A DNA stretch of 64,000 nucleotides from Brachypalpus laphriformis (taxonomy: Eukaryota; Arthropoda; Insecta; Diptera; Syrphidae): the NCBI GenBank assembly GCA_945910035.1, contig OX246754.1, positions 276,549,158-276,613,157 of the forward strand, written 5' to 3'. The notes beneath the pieces were generated by a model that had not been told where the DNA came from, ran no database searches, and saw only the letters and a program-made list of their open reading frames with translations. Positions 10,442 through 21,960 of this stretch are shown here, one piece after another (positions within the stretch are counted from its first letter, which is position 1; each line of letters starts with the position of its first letter). A program made the translations under genes and the position numbers.

Positions 10442-11690
10442 GGCGCGCAGTAGTAGTATGCAGAGCAGTCCGGCCGGAGTAGGCTGTCCCATTACAGAAA
10501 AAACTGATTAGTCCTTGATGCGATGTAGCTGAAGGAAGACGATCCTTGGTCGAGGAATTGGCCTAGAGTCGCTCCGGTGCGTAGAATCCATCGTCGTGGG
10601 AGGGAGGCGTTTATTGGCAAGCATCTCCTGCCTCGTCTTTCGATGTCTTTGGAACGTTAATTTATATTGCGTTTTTAACAGGGTTCAAATGATCTCTTCT
10701 TTGAACGTGGCAATACCAGCTGAGCCGGTCGCGCTCTATCTTTCGTAAAATGGTTTCCTTGACGTGAAGACTTCCACGGATCTTCGAACTTCTTATTCGA
10801 TCATTTGTCACTCCTGCTGTCATGCGAAGCATCTTCATCTCAGCTGCCGTTAATTAACTCTCATACTTTTTGTACATCGTCCAACGTTGTGAACCGTATG
10901 TGAGCGCTGAACGTACAACTGTGGTGTAGAGCTTTCCTTTCAACTTAGGCGGCATTTTTCGGTCACAGAAGGTAACGGAGTTTACTAGCCATTTCATCCA
11001 CCCTACGCTTACGCGATGATTGATGTCGTCATCACAGGTTGCTTTGCTATTGATCATAGATCCCAGATATTTGAACTTTTCGCACTTGGGAAGCACTGTT
11101 CCATTCAAATAAATGTCTGGAATAGACCTGAGTGGATCAGAGAACGTGCAGCACAAGTACTCTGTCTTTTTTTAACTAATTCGATACCCATTTCCCTCCA
11201 AAATGTCCACCCACACATCAAGTGCTCATTGAAGGGATGTAGGATCCTCACTTATGATGGCGCTATCGTCAGCAAAGAATAATTGATGTACCTTGGGGTC
11301 CGTCATTTTACCTTCAGGAGATAGCCAAGAACTGAAATAAAGAGCAAAAGAACTTAAGACGCTTCCCTGGTACATCCCGAATTTGATTGGGAACTCTTCG
11401 ATTACTCCAGCGGGACATCTTACTCTTGTCTTTGCTCTTTCGTACATGATCATCAGCACATATGTTTCTGGAACCCCTCGATGTCTTAGCGCCATCCATA
11501 TCAGTACTCGTGGTTGTCTGTCGAATCCTTTAAGGAATCGCCATGTTTTTTCATTACGATCCTTAGATACTTTAGATTGCATCTGTGGTTGATTTACCCG
11601 CGACAAACCCGCACTGATCGGCCACCTAATACCCGCTAACGATCTTTATGGTGTGTGACATCAGCTTGATCGAACTTTAGTTATCATAGT

Positions 11691-12169
11691 TTCGCGTATC
11701 ACCCTCCCCTTTTTTATACAGCGAAAAGGTAACTTTCTTTCCATTGATTCGGAATTGGATTAAATAAAATAAAGATGATAAATTTGAAGATGACAATTCT
11801 GAGCCATCTGAACCTGATGTCTCCCATTTTTTTCTAAAACTCGGGTGCGATCTACACACTTCAAAGACTCGGAGGTAACTGAGCCTATTTCCTCAGCTTA
11901 AGTGGCATGCTCCACCACCTATCCCGTCCATAGAAACCATCCTTCACCGCTTCCCATTAACAGGAAAAACTCAGTCTCGAAACTTATTGGACAAACCCTG
12001 TATGAGACAAGTGCTGCGGGAGCCGTACTAAATATTAAGACTAGGGCTAAGGGTTTCGACAACATACAAACATTCTACGTATATCATTCTGCTTATTGAA
12101 TGATTCTTTAACCGTGAAACAAAATTCTCCTGCGAGCATTTTGCGCGTATCGGCGGTGTGGACCTTTTT
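11691..12169. other. Stretch without a supported feature
   Basis: Only short unrelated open frames occur. The lower edge may hold drifted 5' parts of the RTE element; otherwise nothing was recognised. Confidence 0.4.
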
Positions 12170-14490
12170 ATCTTACATTCCGTTTTTGTTTTAATTGGGC
12201 TGTTCGCAAGTGGCCAGTGTGTCTTTTGTATGCACTTAGTCTTAGGTTAGGTTAGGTTGGCTGTCTACACGAGAGTGCAGACACACTTAGACCAGTGAAG
12301 GTCCTTTGTGATACCATGGATCAAACCATTAGGCCACTCAGGGACTAACAAAACCAAGCGGAGCTTTTGATAAAGCGATGGATGCTCATGACGTCCAAGG
12401 ACGCCAGATCGCCGAGGTCGTCAAGGAAGGGGGACCCTAGATGGAGCATTCTTTTATGCGACAGGGCTGGACATGTGCATAGGAGGTGAAGGATGGTTTC
12501 CTCCTCCTCCTCGTCCCTACAGCTTCTGCAGAAGTCGTTGGAGAAGAGACCAAGTCTGTTGGCCTATAAGACAGTGTCCAGTGAGAACACCGACAACGCA
12601 GCTGATTTGTGTACGCTTTAACTTGATCAGATCGGCACTACGTTTTTGATCCAGCTTAGGCCAGATCTGTCTCGAAATGTGACATGTTGAGCCGTTTCCC
12701 CATCTGAGGTTGGTCGTGCTAATAGCGTTCAGCTTTAGTAGATACTTACATGTAGCGAGGGGCAAAATCCTTAGAGTGGTACCCTGCCTGGCGAGGTCGT
12801 CAGCTCTGCAGTTACATGGAATGTCTCTGTGGCCCGGCACCCAGCATAGGTGAATGTTGAACTGCTCTGTCATCTCCATAAGAGATAGACGACAGTTTAA
12901 GGCAGCCTTTGAAGTGAAGGAGAACGATTCCAGGGACTTGATTGTCGCTTGGCTGTCAATGAAAATGCTTATATCCCTGACAGATAATACATTACATTTC
13001 AGCCAGGACAGGGTTTCCTTAATCGCAACCGAACTACCATCGACAGGGGGGAAGTGTCCCATACATCCCGGTTAGGGATGCTCGTACGGAAGTTACGGTC
13101 AAATCTCAGTTTTGGCGGGGTGTAGTCCGTGTTTTCGTGTTTGAAGTTGAGAAGATCAAGGATCGAGGAGTGGCCTAAGCGATAGCTAGTCCACTGAGAG
13201 GAGGCTTTCAGTCGGATGGCCGCACTGGCAGCCATCTGTTTGCCGAAAATATCTAAAGGTAGCAGGTTGCACAAGATGTCCAGTGCCGCGGAGGGAGTAG
13301 TTCTCAGTGCACCACTGGTGCAGATGCATGCAGATCTTTGCACCTTAGCTAGTTGAGTGAGGTGGACCGCCCTGTCAAGAGCAGGTCACCATACGATCAC
13401 GCCATATAGTAGTATAGGCCTGATAACGGACACGTATAGCCAATGAGTGATTTGAGGTTTAATGCCTCAGCTCCTACCTATAGCCTTTTTACAGGAATAG
13501 AGAGCTACATTAGCTTCCTTGACGCGCTCTAGTAGATTGACTTTCCAGTTCAGTTTTCTGTCCAGAATAAGACCCAGGTATTTTGCATTAACAGTGAAGG
13601 TGAGACTGGTGCCATTTATCATAGGAGGCTCTATGAGGGGAACTTTATATTTCCTCGTGAAGAGAACGAGTTCCGCTTTATGGGGTTTAACTCCCAGTCC
13701 ACATTTGGAGGCCCATTTGAGCCGAAGGAGAGCATATTGGAGGATTTCCCTGAGAGTGTCCGGGTGTTTACCGGAGGCAGCAATAGCAATGTCATCAGCC
13801 TAGGCGATCACTCTACAACCTGACGTATCCAGGTCCATCAGTAGTTCATTAACTACCAGGTTCCACAGAAGAGGTGACAAGACTCCACCTTGAGGTGTAC
13901 CGCAGCGAGCAATTCTTCTGGCCGATGCTCCGCCCAGCTGTGTGTTAATAATCCTGCATGTAAGCAATTGATTGATCAACACTCCGAGCGAAGTATCCAC
14001 TTTCAGATTTACAAGTGCGTCGGTAATCGCCTTTGATTTGACTCCCTTAATGTCAAGGAAAGCCACCATGGTGTATTCTTTGATGCTCAATGATTTTTCG
14101 ATGGTGCGCACAAGCGAATGTAAGGCTGTCTCAACCGATTTGCCTTTGCAGTACGCATGTTGAGACGGCGAGAGCAGAGCTGGGCTAATACTTTGCACTT
14201 AGTCTTAGATCTTAGGGTCTTTGGCTGTCGTTTACTCTATCAGGCTTATCAATTAACCTAACAGTGTGATTCACAAAATTGCGGATGATTCCAAGTGGTT
14301 GGAAGTTCCGGAAAATATCGCCCCTTTCCGTTTAACACTTAAGAAGGTCAATTACTATAAGGCGATTTTGGATGTCGCTGCAGTCCATGTCTGTAAATAA
14401 CTTACGTGGAAAACTTTTTGTGCAGTAACTTAACATAAATGTCTTCACTTCTACACCCACAGATCAAAAACTATCGACGGGGTAGGAGGA
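12170..14490. repeat. Older dispersed repeat, interrupted by a LOA-like element
   Basis: Bases 12170-12245 and 14195-14490 together resemble 44405-44810. Shared pieces are CAAGTGGCCAGTGTGTCTTT (here 12208-12227), TTCCAAGTGGTTG, and GTGGAAAACTTTTT. No protein was recognised. It is probably an unclassified transposon fragment. Confidence 0.5.
12246..14194 (-). mobile_element. LOA-like non-LTR retrotransposon, 5' truncated
   Basis: The perfect 14-base duplication GCACTTAGTCTTAG lies at 12232-12245 and 14195-14208. On the minus strand the RT is at 13800-14198 (SPSQHAYCKGKSVETALHSL, GTPQGGVLSPLLWNLVVNEL), then the post-RT region (13343-13060), an RNase H (SIFIDSQATIKSLES, CWVPGHRDIPCNCRADDLA; 12517-13062), and a C-terminal Cys/His knuckle (GHCLIGQ, a CRSCRDEEEE-type stretch near 12500-12540). 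The 3' end is CCAACCTAACCTAAC, a CCTAA pentamer tail. RT frames are broken between 13345 and 13800. The element is 1949 bp long and truncated inside the RT. Confidence 0.85.
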
Positions 14491-14499
14491 AGTGCTTTC

Positions 14500-15000
14500 T
14501 CTGATATGCTTCATCTCAGTCTCCTTCCGTCTTATTGGTTTAAGAAAAACCTGATATTCGCTAAAGATATCAGATTTTCGGACAGCCAAGCAGCAATCAA
14601 GTCCTTGGAATCTTTTTCTCTTCATTCAAAAGTAGCTCTAGACTGGATCAACAATTCCTATTTAATCAGGAAAAGGTATCTTAGCTATACCAATCGCTAC
14701 ATGCTAATTTAAACTAAAGCTGAATGCTATCAACAGAAGAAATTAGATGGGCAAGTGGTACAACGTGTTTAGCGAATAAGCAGATTTGGCCAAAGCTGGA
14801 ACTGAAATGCTCTAAGAATTTGATTTCTCTCAACGGATTGCATATTAGCACTACAGTAGGTGTTATCCCTGGGCACTGTCTAGTAGGCAATGGTGTGAAC
14901 TCAAACGATTTCTGTAGAAGCTATATGGACGAAGAGGAGGAGGAAACTATTCTCCACCTTTTTTGTACTTGTCCTGCTCTCCAGCGCTTCTGATGTTGTA
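14500..15000 (+). mobile_element. LOA-like RNase H and C-terminal relic
   Basis: The plus strand encodes FSDSQAAIKSLESFSLHS, then after a gap IRWASGTTCLANKQIWPKLE, VGVIPGHCLVGN, and FCRSYMDEEEEETILHLFCT. This is the same architecture as the element at 12246-14194 but diverged and internally deleted. No 3' tail is present. Confidence 0.75.
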
Positions 15001-15002
15001 AC

Positions 15003-15330
15003 GTTTCTAGGACTATTTGACTTCTGCAAGGCTTTCAACACAGTCAACCACAGGGTACTCGTTTCCAAATTGAGAATCAGTCTCTGTTCTTTGACACGGT
15101 TACTGAGATTTGGTGCTCTCTTACCTCAATGCGCTTAAAGTTGAGCAGCTACTTCTCCGAACGAAACGATCTATGCTTCGATGGTTTGGTCACGTAGTTC
15201 GTATGCCCCCAAACCGGCTTCCAAGACGTGCCATGGTTGAATCCTCCTGATGAGTTGGAGTCAATAGCGGGAGATCGAGAAGAATGGAGAGTCCACCTGA
15301 GCATCCTTCCACGCAGCCCTCATGAAGGAT
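15003..15330 (+). mobile_element. Two short RT scraps
   Basis: Bases 15003-15090 encode DFCKAFNTVNHRVLVSKL, an RT motif-A segment of CR1/L2 type. Bases 15160-15240 encode MLRWFGHVVRMPPNRLPRRA, a thumb segment of an RTE-type RT. Both are isolated fragments. Confidence 0.6.
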
Positions 15331-15762
15331 TAGCGGAGCATTGAAAATGTATGTACATATATGTAAGAAGACCGTTGGGAAATGCTCCTTCCATCTTCTG
15401 AGCTGATCCTCAGCTGAGGTCAGCAAGGAACCGTCTAGACTCTTGATATGATGTTGTTTGGAATTTGTTGCTTACAACCATTGTGCCCATACATTTTAAT
15501 AAAGAATTGAAGTCCTCTATCACAGTGACAACTCTGCATTAGATGTTAAATTATTACCCTCACATTTTTGTTACAGAAATCGTTAGATTGATTTTTTCCT
15601 CAGTCCCTAGTATCTTTATAGTAGGTTTATACTAAGGTGTCTCTCTCTTGTCCTTAATTTGGCAGTTCATATACGATTCGTGAAAGCCTTTCAGGAAATG
15701 AAGCCCTTACGCCCATATGGAGTAAGAAACAAGTGAACACCATATTTGTACACACTTCTGGT
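15331..15762. other. Stretch without a supported feature
   Basis: AT-rich sequence with no gene or element recognised. Confidence 0.4.
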
Positions 15763-16055
15763 GGGCGCCGTGGCGTAAGTGGTTAGTGTGTCGGATCACT
15801 GCGCATGAGGTTCCAAGTTCGAATCCCAGAAAACACCAAAAAGTTTTTTCACGGTCCCACCTCTCGCGAGCGTCTGACAAACATCCGAGAGTATTGTTGT
15901 CTCGAAAAAGCTTCTCAAATCGCCGTTCGGATGCGGCACTAAACTGTAGGTCCCTTCCATTCGTGTGAAAAATATAACGCACACAACATGAGTGGTTGCG
16001 AGAAGCTAGGCCCTGGCACTTAAAGAGCTGTTGCGCCAAATATTTATTTATTTAT
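15763..16055 (+). mobile_element. tRNA-derived SINE, copy 1
   Basis: The head carries a pol III A box (TGGCGTAAGTGG, from 15771) and B box (GTTCGAATC, 15817-15825) at tRNA-like spacing. The body runs through CGCGAGCGTCTGACAAACAT and TAACGCACACAACATGAGTG to a GTTGCGCCAAATATTTATTT tail. A weak TTCTGG duplication flanks it. It is one of a family found at 19664, 37410, 43176 and 54043. Confidence 0.8.
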
Positions 16056-17982
16056 TTTCTGGATCTATTATTGTATATTAAGTTGCACGACTATTTGTAT
16101 AATATGCCCAGGAGGACTTACTTTTGGGAAACATCGCGTCTGGATAAGTTGGAGTCTCAATTGAGAGCCTTAGAGTATCAGAATTTTATACATTGTCTTC
16201 CTCTGAAGACGAATCGTTGGTTGAGCACACAAGTATTACGCAGCCTGATGTGCGATTTATATACATACATATGTACATCGTCCGAGTAGTCGTCGTCGTC
16301 GAGTCATTCCACGCAAGGCGATAAATATCGTTTGGGTGCTAAACGCTTCTGAGCGAATGAGTTTATTACTTTGAACAGAAAATAACATATGAAAATAAAA
16401 TTCAAAGCAACAATAAATATGAACATACATGTTCGCAATATGTTCGTAAGACAGGTCAAACTTGGGTTGATCCTGTGACGAGTTTAAAAAAAAAAAAAAA
16501 ACACTTAATATCTCAAAAATTCTCAAAATACATTCACTTAAGCTTATACATATGTATTTCAATGGCCCATCAGCATCTGAAGTGATGCTAATAATGCCAA
16601 GGTTCATTTACAATTTGGAATCAAAGTGCCGGTAAAATTATTATCTACGAGCATATTATGTTTGCATAAAAATAAACATGACAACAAATCATTTAAGCAG
16701 CTAACTTGTTTGCTCATCATTACGTTCCTTACTTTATAAAAGCAATTAAAAATCTCATCCCTTGTCCGACTGTTCAACCCACTTAATTTTCCCCCAGACT
16801 TAATTTGCGCAGTAAATGCGACGGCATCCTTGATGAAGTATTCCAATTTATTCCTCACTCATGTGGAATATTAAAACAAAACAACAACAAACTCAAATCG
16901 GAATATACATAACAAAAAAAAAATGGAGTAAAAAGTAAAAGCCCAGAGATGGCGCTATTTATAGTCGGCATATCTCTAAAAATAATTGATTCACCTCTTT
17001 TGTTTTTATAGTAGCTTAAATTCGATAAAACAGCAAGTTAAAGCGGTTAATAGTTCAACACTGCTGTTCTCTCCTTTTTACCTTTCCTCTCTTTTTTTGT
17101 TTTTTAAATTCACATCTCAGATCTCACCCACATAGCGTCATGGAAGAGAAGGAATTATTGTGAACGCAGAAGGGGGTGAATTCATAAAATGCAGAAATGT
17201 CAACCCTCTACTCAACCACCACCACAATCCATCGATTAATGTTTTTATTCACCCCTCGTAAAATCCGTTCGCTGTGCAACCGATCAGGGGATGGACGTTG
17301 AAAGTTTTACAAAAAACTGCATAACGAATATTTGAATATACTTATAAGCTGCCCAATTTTTTTCAGAATGGATACCCTTATGAGGCATGTAGACTTTCGG
17401 GACAGTAAGCTTGTTGTTTTTTTTTTTTTTATATTTTGCGCGTGCCAAATGGAGTATTAATACCCTTATACTGGTTCTCAGGGCACGGGCGTTGTTATTC
17501 GACTTATCACCCCACGGTGAGTCGCATAATTAAATACATATAAGTTCCAACGGTAGACTGCCTTTAGAATCACTTTGAATCTAGTTATCTCGAATGAGCT
17601 CCACATAGTATTTCTGGCTAGATTGTAAATCATATTTTTAAGAAATATTGCAAAAATGGAAGAAGAAATTGACTGTTAACTTCTAAAATGAGGTCATATT
17701 TATAGTGTGGATCGGATGATAAATTTTGTACAAAATTTCCAAAAGACTTCTAGGGAAAATGTGTAGAAAATGTACCTAGGGAAAATGTGGCGAAGCTTAG
17801 CCCTTCAGTTCTTTATACTTTCGCAAACACTAGATTTCCAAACTTCAAGACGAAGTTATCAAAATAGGGGAATATGCTCTAAACCTTGACAGCTTTCATT
17901 ACTATCTAAAGAGTCAATCAGTAGCTATGATAGAACTTTGACAGGCAACTGCGGCTATATTTGAAAATATTTTGGTGTCATT
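16056..17982. other. AT-rich intron-like sequence without recognised feature
   Basis: It contains a poly(A) run near 16488-16502, a poly(T) run near 17418-17430 and short open frames only. It may hold relics too old to recognise. Confidence 0.45.
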
Positions 17983-18690
17983 GTGTTCTGTCATAGTCAC
18001 AATTTTAGCGTAGAGCTCTACACGATTCAACAACGCATCGAAATCGTAAAAATGTATTATCAAAATTCGAGTTCTATTTGCGGAACGTTCCGCGCGTTAC
18101 GTACGATTTACGGTCGTAATGAGCCTCCTTCCGAGCTCACCATTCGGCGAATTATAAAGGAATTCGAAGAAAGTGGTTCAGTGGCTGATCGAGCAGTCCC
18201 CGTACGTCAACGAAACGCCCGGTCGACCGAAAATATTGCTGCGGTGGTGCAGAATGTGCGCGAGAACCAAAACGTCTCAATTTCGTGTCGTTCTCAAAAC
18301 CTTGACCTCCGTACGCATCAACTTGAGCTTACGTTCGTAAAAAATTCAAATTGTTTAAGAACTGAAGTCTACTGATTATTCCATGCGTCGCGCATTCGCT
18401 GATTTGGGTTTTGGAGCAGTTGGAAACCGGTCCCAATTTTGAAGAAAAAATCATTTTTGGCGGCTGAATGGCTACGTGAACAAAGAAAATTCAATTACGG
18501 GTCGCGTAATCTCACGAATAGGCAACGTCAATTGGCCGTCAAGATCGTGCGATTTGATGCATTTAAACTTTTTTCTTTGGGGTTACGTTATATCTCTTGT
18601 CTTTGCCAATAAGTCAGCAACAGTTGCCGGCCTTAAGGACAACGTTGTTCGCGTCATTGGTGAGATTGAGGCCAACGTAAATTGATCCTC
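17983..18690 (+). mobile_element. Tc1/mariner-superfamily relic with DUF4817-type N-terminus
   Basis: The first frame (17983-18375) encodes YTIQQRIEIVKMYYQNSS, RTIYGRNEPPSELTIRRII and EEFEESGSVAD-like sequence, a helix-turn-helix of the type found at the front of some insect IS630/mariner transposases. Bases 18520-18690 encode NWPSRSCDLMHLNFFLWGYV, then VFANKSATVAGLKDNVVRVI, the segment with the third catalytic position. Asp of SPDL is retained as SCDL but the rest is deleted. A relative lies at 54640-55195. Confidence 0.75.
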
Positions 18691-19663
18691 TCGGATTACC
18701 GCCGTCAAGCAAAGCAGTGGAAACCATTTGAACGATATTATTTCTAAAACATAATGGTATTAATTGATCTTTAACTTGGAATAAAAAGATCCGCTGTACC
18801 ACAATTACAACTTGTTTTATTTAAATTCAAATATGTATCGCGCTGAATGAATGACCCTTTACGAACGTATTGCAACCAAGGACCTAAGTGTATAATTGGA
18901 AAGCAAGATCTTCAACTATGTTTTTTTTTAACCTAAGCACGAAGAGTGAAATTCCTGATGCACACGTTTTAAGCTACTATTCCACTATATGACAAATGGT
19001 CAAACGTAAAATTTTCTGTGTCAAAAGTATGACCATCGGGCATTTGACCGCGTTGATAGCAAACAAGAATTCGAAATTTTTTCAAATAGTGGAATCGAAT
19101 ACTAAGCAATCTGGTGAAACGATTTGTTAGCATTTGTCATCGTTTGGCCGTTTCACATTTTATGAAAAACAAAAGTGTCAAACGATGGTAGGCTGGAGAA
19201 GAAAATTAGAGGAATGCTGAAAGAAGTTATTTGTGTCTGATCGGATGAATGAGTTGCAATCGTAGCTCCGGAATGTTGACAGAGTCAGCTATCACATTTA
19301 AAAGCAAAAAGTGTGAAAAAAGTGGTATTAGGCGATGATGGAAACTGCCAAAGTTTGCAGTCAACCGTTGGCCACCACAATGCATTTTCACAATAGCATC
19401 TCTTCTCTTTAGATGAGCGGAACATAAGAATCCTAAAATATTAAAATTTTTCATGTGCCATCCGCACGAAATTGTGATGCGAAGCTAGTTCTTTGTCACG
19501 TCGTTCTTGCATCAATTTTCACACAAAATCCGTCGTCTTCGCGCTTCTCATTTGAATCTTTACGAGACACTTCTAGGCATTTACGGCTTTCGCGGTTGCT
19601 GTTTAACAGCAAAGATATGGCCAAGAGGTATGTCCTCTTCATGTTAAAGTACATAAGATCTAC
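18691..19663. other. Stretch without a supported feature
   Basis: Weak short complementary words (ATTCCACTAT near 18976 and ATAGTGGAAT near 19086) were seen but do not make a convincing element. Confidence 0.35.
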
Positions 19664-19958
19664 GCGCCGTGGCGTAAGTGGTTAGTTTGTCGGATCACTA
19701 CGCATGAGGTTCAAAGCTCGAATCCCAGAAAACACCAAAAAGTTTTTTCACTGTCCCACCTCTCGCGAGAGTCTGACAAACAGCCGAGGGTACTGTTGTC
19801 ACGAAAAAGCTTTTCAAATCGCCGTTCGGATACGGCACTAAACTGTAGGTCCCTTCGATTCGTGTGAAAAATATAACGCACACAACTTGAGTGGTTGCGA
19901 GAAGCTAGGCCCTGGCACTTAAAGAGCTGTTGCGCCAAATATTTTTTTTTTTATTTTT
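19664..19958 (+). mobile_element. tRNA-derived SINE, copy 2
   Basis: It has the same head, body and GTTGCGCCAAATATTT end as copy 1. The flanks AGATCTAC (19656-19663) and AGATCTGC (19959-19966) are a probable 8-base target duplication with one change. Confidence 0.8.
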
Positions 19959-19969
19959 AGATCTGCAAA

Positions 19970-20340
19970 GAAAGTTACAAGCGGGCAATAACGCGCTTCG
20001 GTTCACTAAAGTAGGAATCTTTAAAACCAGTAATGTGGGGCATAGCTCCATTCTTAGGGAATCATTTCCCAATATCCTTGACAAGTCGGACGATATCCTT
20101 GGTGCCTTAGACTTGGACACTTCATACGAAGTAATGCACCCTGTTAGGGAAAATTGGCGAAGGAAGACAGTCTCTGTCCACACAAACGGTTCTAAGACCA
20201 GTGACTGAATTATCAGCCTTGGATCAAACTCATCAGCTCAAGTATGGATTGCTGAACTTTTTTTCTATTTCAATTGTCGTCCGTCGGGAGAGACTAGCGT
20301 ATTGCTCTGTGACAATGCCCCGAGATGTCTGCAGATGTCT
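19970..20340 (+). mobile_element. LOA-like fragment
   Basis: The frame to 20207 ends in YEVMHPVRENWRRKTVSVHT then NGSKTSD, which is the entry into an RNase H domain (DGS motif changed to NGS). The rest of the domain is missing. Confidence 0.55.
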
Positions 20341-20399
20341 GTTAATTAATGTTCTTGAATATTTGTAGATTTAAGGGTTTTGGAAATATTGTTTAATTT

Positions 20400-21785
20400 T
20401 GATAGAGATGTTCGAGCGATTGCCTGGTGAAAGCGGAAGTGGTGCTCAGCCAGTGCTAAAAGGCGTCACTAACCGCATTTCCAATGAAGCCAAATATCTA
20501 GGAGTGATTCTCGATAAAAAAAAAACTTAATTGGTCTAAACACGTCGAGTCGAAAACATCCAAGGCGCTCTCAGTTTTCTGGCAGTGTAAGGGTGCTTTT
20601 GGCAAGACATGGGGCTTATCACCGAATAAGGTTCTCTGGATCTACACGGCTATGATAAGACCATTCCTGGCATATGCTTCGGTTGTTTGGCGGCAGGGGC
20701 TCTCGTAAATATGTGGCTTCCTTTTGTGCGAAACTCCAAAAAACGGCTTGTCTCGGCAGCATAGACGTTTTTCCGAGTACGTCTGGCTCTGCTCTAGATG
20801 TTTTGCTGAGCTTACCTCCTCTTGATACTTATATCATGGGCTGCACTATTAAAGCCATCCATCGTCTAAGGCGGGATGGTTTTTGGTATACTCCAAACTG
20901 GAATTTTGATGAACTTGCGCGACATTTATCTTGCGTTTCCGCTCTCATGGATATGCCGTCTGATGCATTGACACCAGAACTTCAGCTGATGCGCAAATTC
21001 AGAGTCGACTTTCCTTGCGTTTAGGACTGGCTTCGGCCAGAGTCTGAGCCAGGAATGGAATGTAGTCGTATTTTCACGGACGGCTCCAAAACCAGTCAAG
21101 GGTCTGGCACTGGTGTCTTCGTGGAGGACGACAACATTAGACTTCTTTTCTTGTTAGGCATATATGTGTCTGTTTTCCAAGCAGAAACTTATGTATTCCT
21201 AATGGATTCTTGTTGTGAAGACCAGGTAAAAGGGCCGTAGTATTTGTGACTGTAGTGGCAGTCAGGCTGCGTTTAAGGTCTTGCTTAACCATTTAACCAC
21301 TTCCAAAATAGTTCGTGAAACCAAAAACTCTTTGAACTCGGTCGGAAGTCTGAATTCTCTGTCTCTTATCTGGGTCCTAGGTCACACTGCGATCCTGCAG
21401 AACGAGATCTTCGATGTGGCATGTTGATTAAATGAATGCTCCCGGATGTCTGTAGGAAATCAGTGGCATTCTTGCTGTCTCTCAGCAGAAAAGACTGCAG
21501 ACATTTTATTGGCGTCTTGACAGGCGTCTTCGCTTAGCACCTTAACGTTCTGGGCTTAAGTGACACTACAATCTACGACGCTTGTAGTGAGAACGACGAA
21601 ACTCTGGAACATTATCTCTGCGAGTGTTCGGCCTTTGCTCGTATAAGGTGGCACCTCCTCGGTGCTGATGTAGTGAGTGCTGGTGCTGTAAGCTCCTCAT
21701 CGCTGAAGTGCTTTCTTAGAAAGGCAAGGAAGCGTCTGAGTGCACCAGTCGAACGTTTCCTATCCCGACAAAAATAAATAAAAAT
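20400..21785 (+). mobile_element. LOA-like retrotransposon relic
   Basis: Shifting frames give YLGVILDKK near 20500, GLSPNKVLWIYTAMIRPFLA near 20620-20670, the RNase H start IFTDGSKTSQGSGTG at 21068-21115, and a C-terminal knuckle region (DETLEHYLCECSAFARIRWH) near 21597-21655. It ends in AAAAATAAATAAAAA. Many frameshifts are present. Confidence 0.7.
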
Positions 21786-21960
21786 TGGTACTGTGGGTAG
21801 GGTGTTTGCTCGTCAACAGATGTGTGCAGGTTCAAGTCCTACTTAATTACAGCAATTAGTAACCAGGGAATAGCTGATTAAAAGACCCTGGTAAATTTCA
21901 CTGGTAACTTAAGTATAAGTTTACACGAATTCTCTGCAAATAGTTCGGAGACTAGCAAAC
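21786..21960 (+). repeat. Possible second tRNA-derived repeat
   Basis: The sequence around 21795-21845 has a B-box-like GGTTCAAGTCC and a tRNA-like layout. It directly follows the tail of the LOA relic. With one copy in the window this is weak. Confidence 0.25.

Larger units (their letters stand above)
5282..10604 (-). mobile_element. Jockey-like non-LTR retrotransposon, interrupted
   Basis: It is flanked by AGGCGTTTATTG (5270-5281 and 10605-10616), which marks insertion into the RTE element. On the minus strand, a 5' leader of about 110 bases is followed by an ATG at 10492, a 2A-like motif, a Cys-rich segment, and the start of the endonuclease domain (FQWNCNAISGKIHELTNFME, near 10210-10145). 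The endonuclease follows at 9368-10153 (IAAIQETKL, GDFNTHNDIWFSALG, SSDHLPITI). The RT is at 8327-8713 (GGVLSALLFNFYISKLPLPP, SYADDCTVL). The C-terminal region is cut by another element at 5838-7930 and resumes at 5282-5830 with RNTLAQLRSGWCRLLNSY and a PDCG/HNTKHLF knuckle. The tail is CTACAACAACAATAAC. Frameshifts are scattered throughout. Without the insert it is about 3.2 kb. Confidence 0.85.
3711..11690 (-). mobile_element. RTE-like non-LTR element, split by nested insertions
   Basis: The element lies on the minus strand in three pieces. Bases 10617-11690 hold the RT core (QCGFVAGKSTTDAI, YQGSVLSS, FADDSAII), the post-palm region (FKYLGSMINSKATCDDDINH, KLYTTVVRSALTYGS) and the thumb (RKIERDRLSWY). 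Bases 5220-5281 and 3711-3857 hold the C-terminus and the 3' UTR with a (GAA)n tail at 3711-3722. The breaks are an 11-12 base duplication, AGGCGTTTATTG, at 5270-5281 and 10605-10616 around a jockey insertion, and a TTA duplication around a Harbinger-like insertion. The 5' half is absent and several frameshifts are present, so it is inactive. It is the same family as the plus-strand fragment at 1742-2203. Confidence 0.8.

Noticed and set aside
12246..12262. Telomere repeat tract
   Set aside because: Only three to four pentamers, always at the 3' end of a retrotransposon copy; not an interstitial telomere array by itself.
15771..15830. Possible functional tRNA gene
   Set aside because: A and B boxes are present, but the sequence does not close an acceptor stem and belongs to a longer dispersed unit, so it is a SINE head.
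15786..15968. Open frames inside SINE copies (also at 37410-37616 and 54126-54311)
   Set aside because: The same frames recur only because the SINE body repeats; the family is non-coding and headed by pol III boxes.
18970..19170. Weak inverted words (TGACAAATGGTCAAACG and similar)
   Set aside because: Matches are short and not collinear; not enough to call an element.
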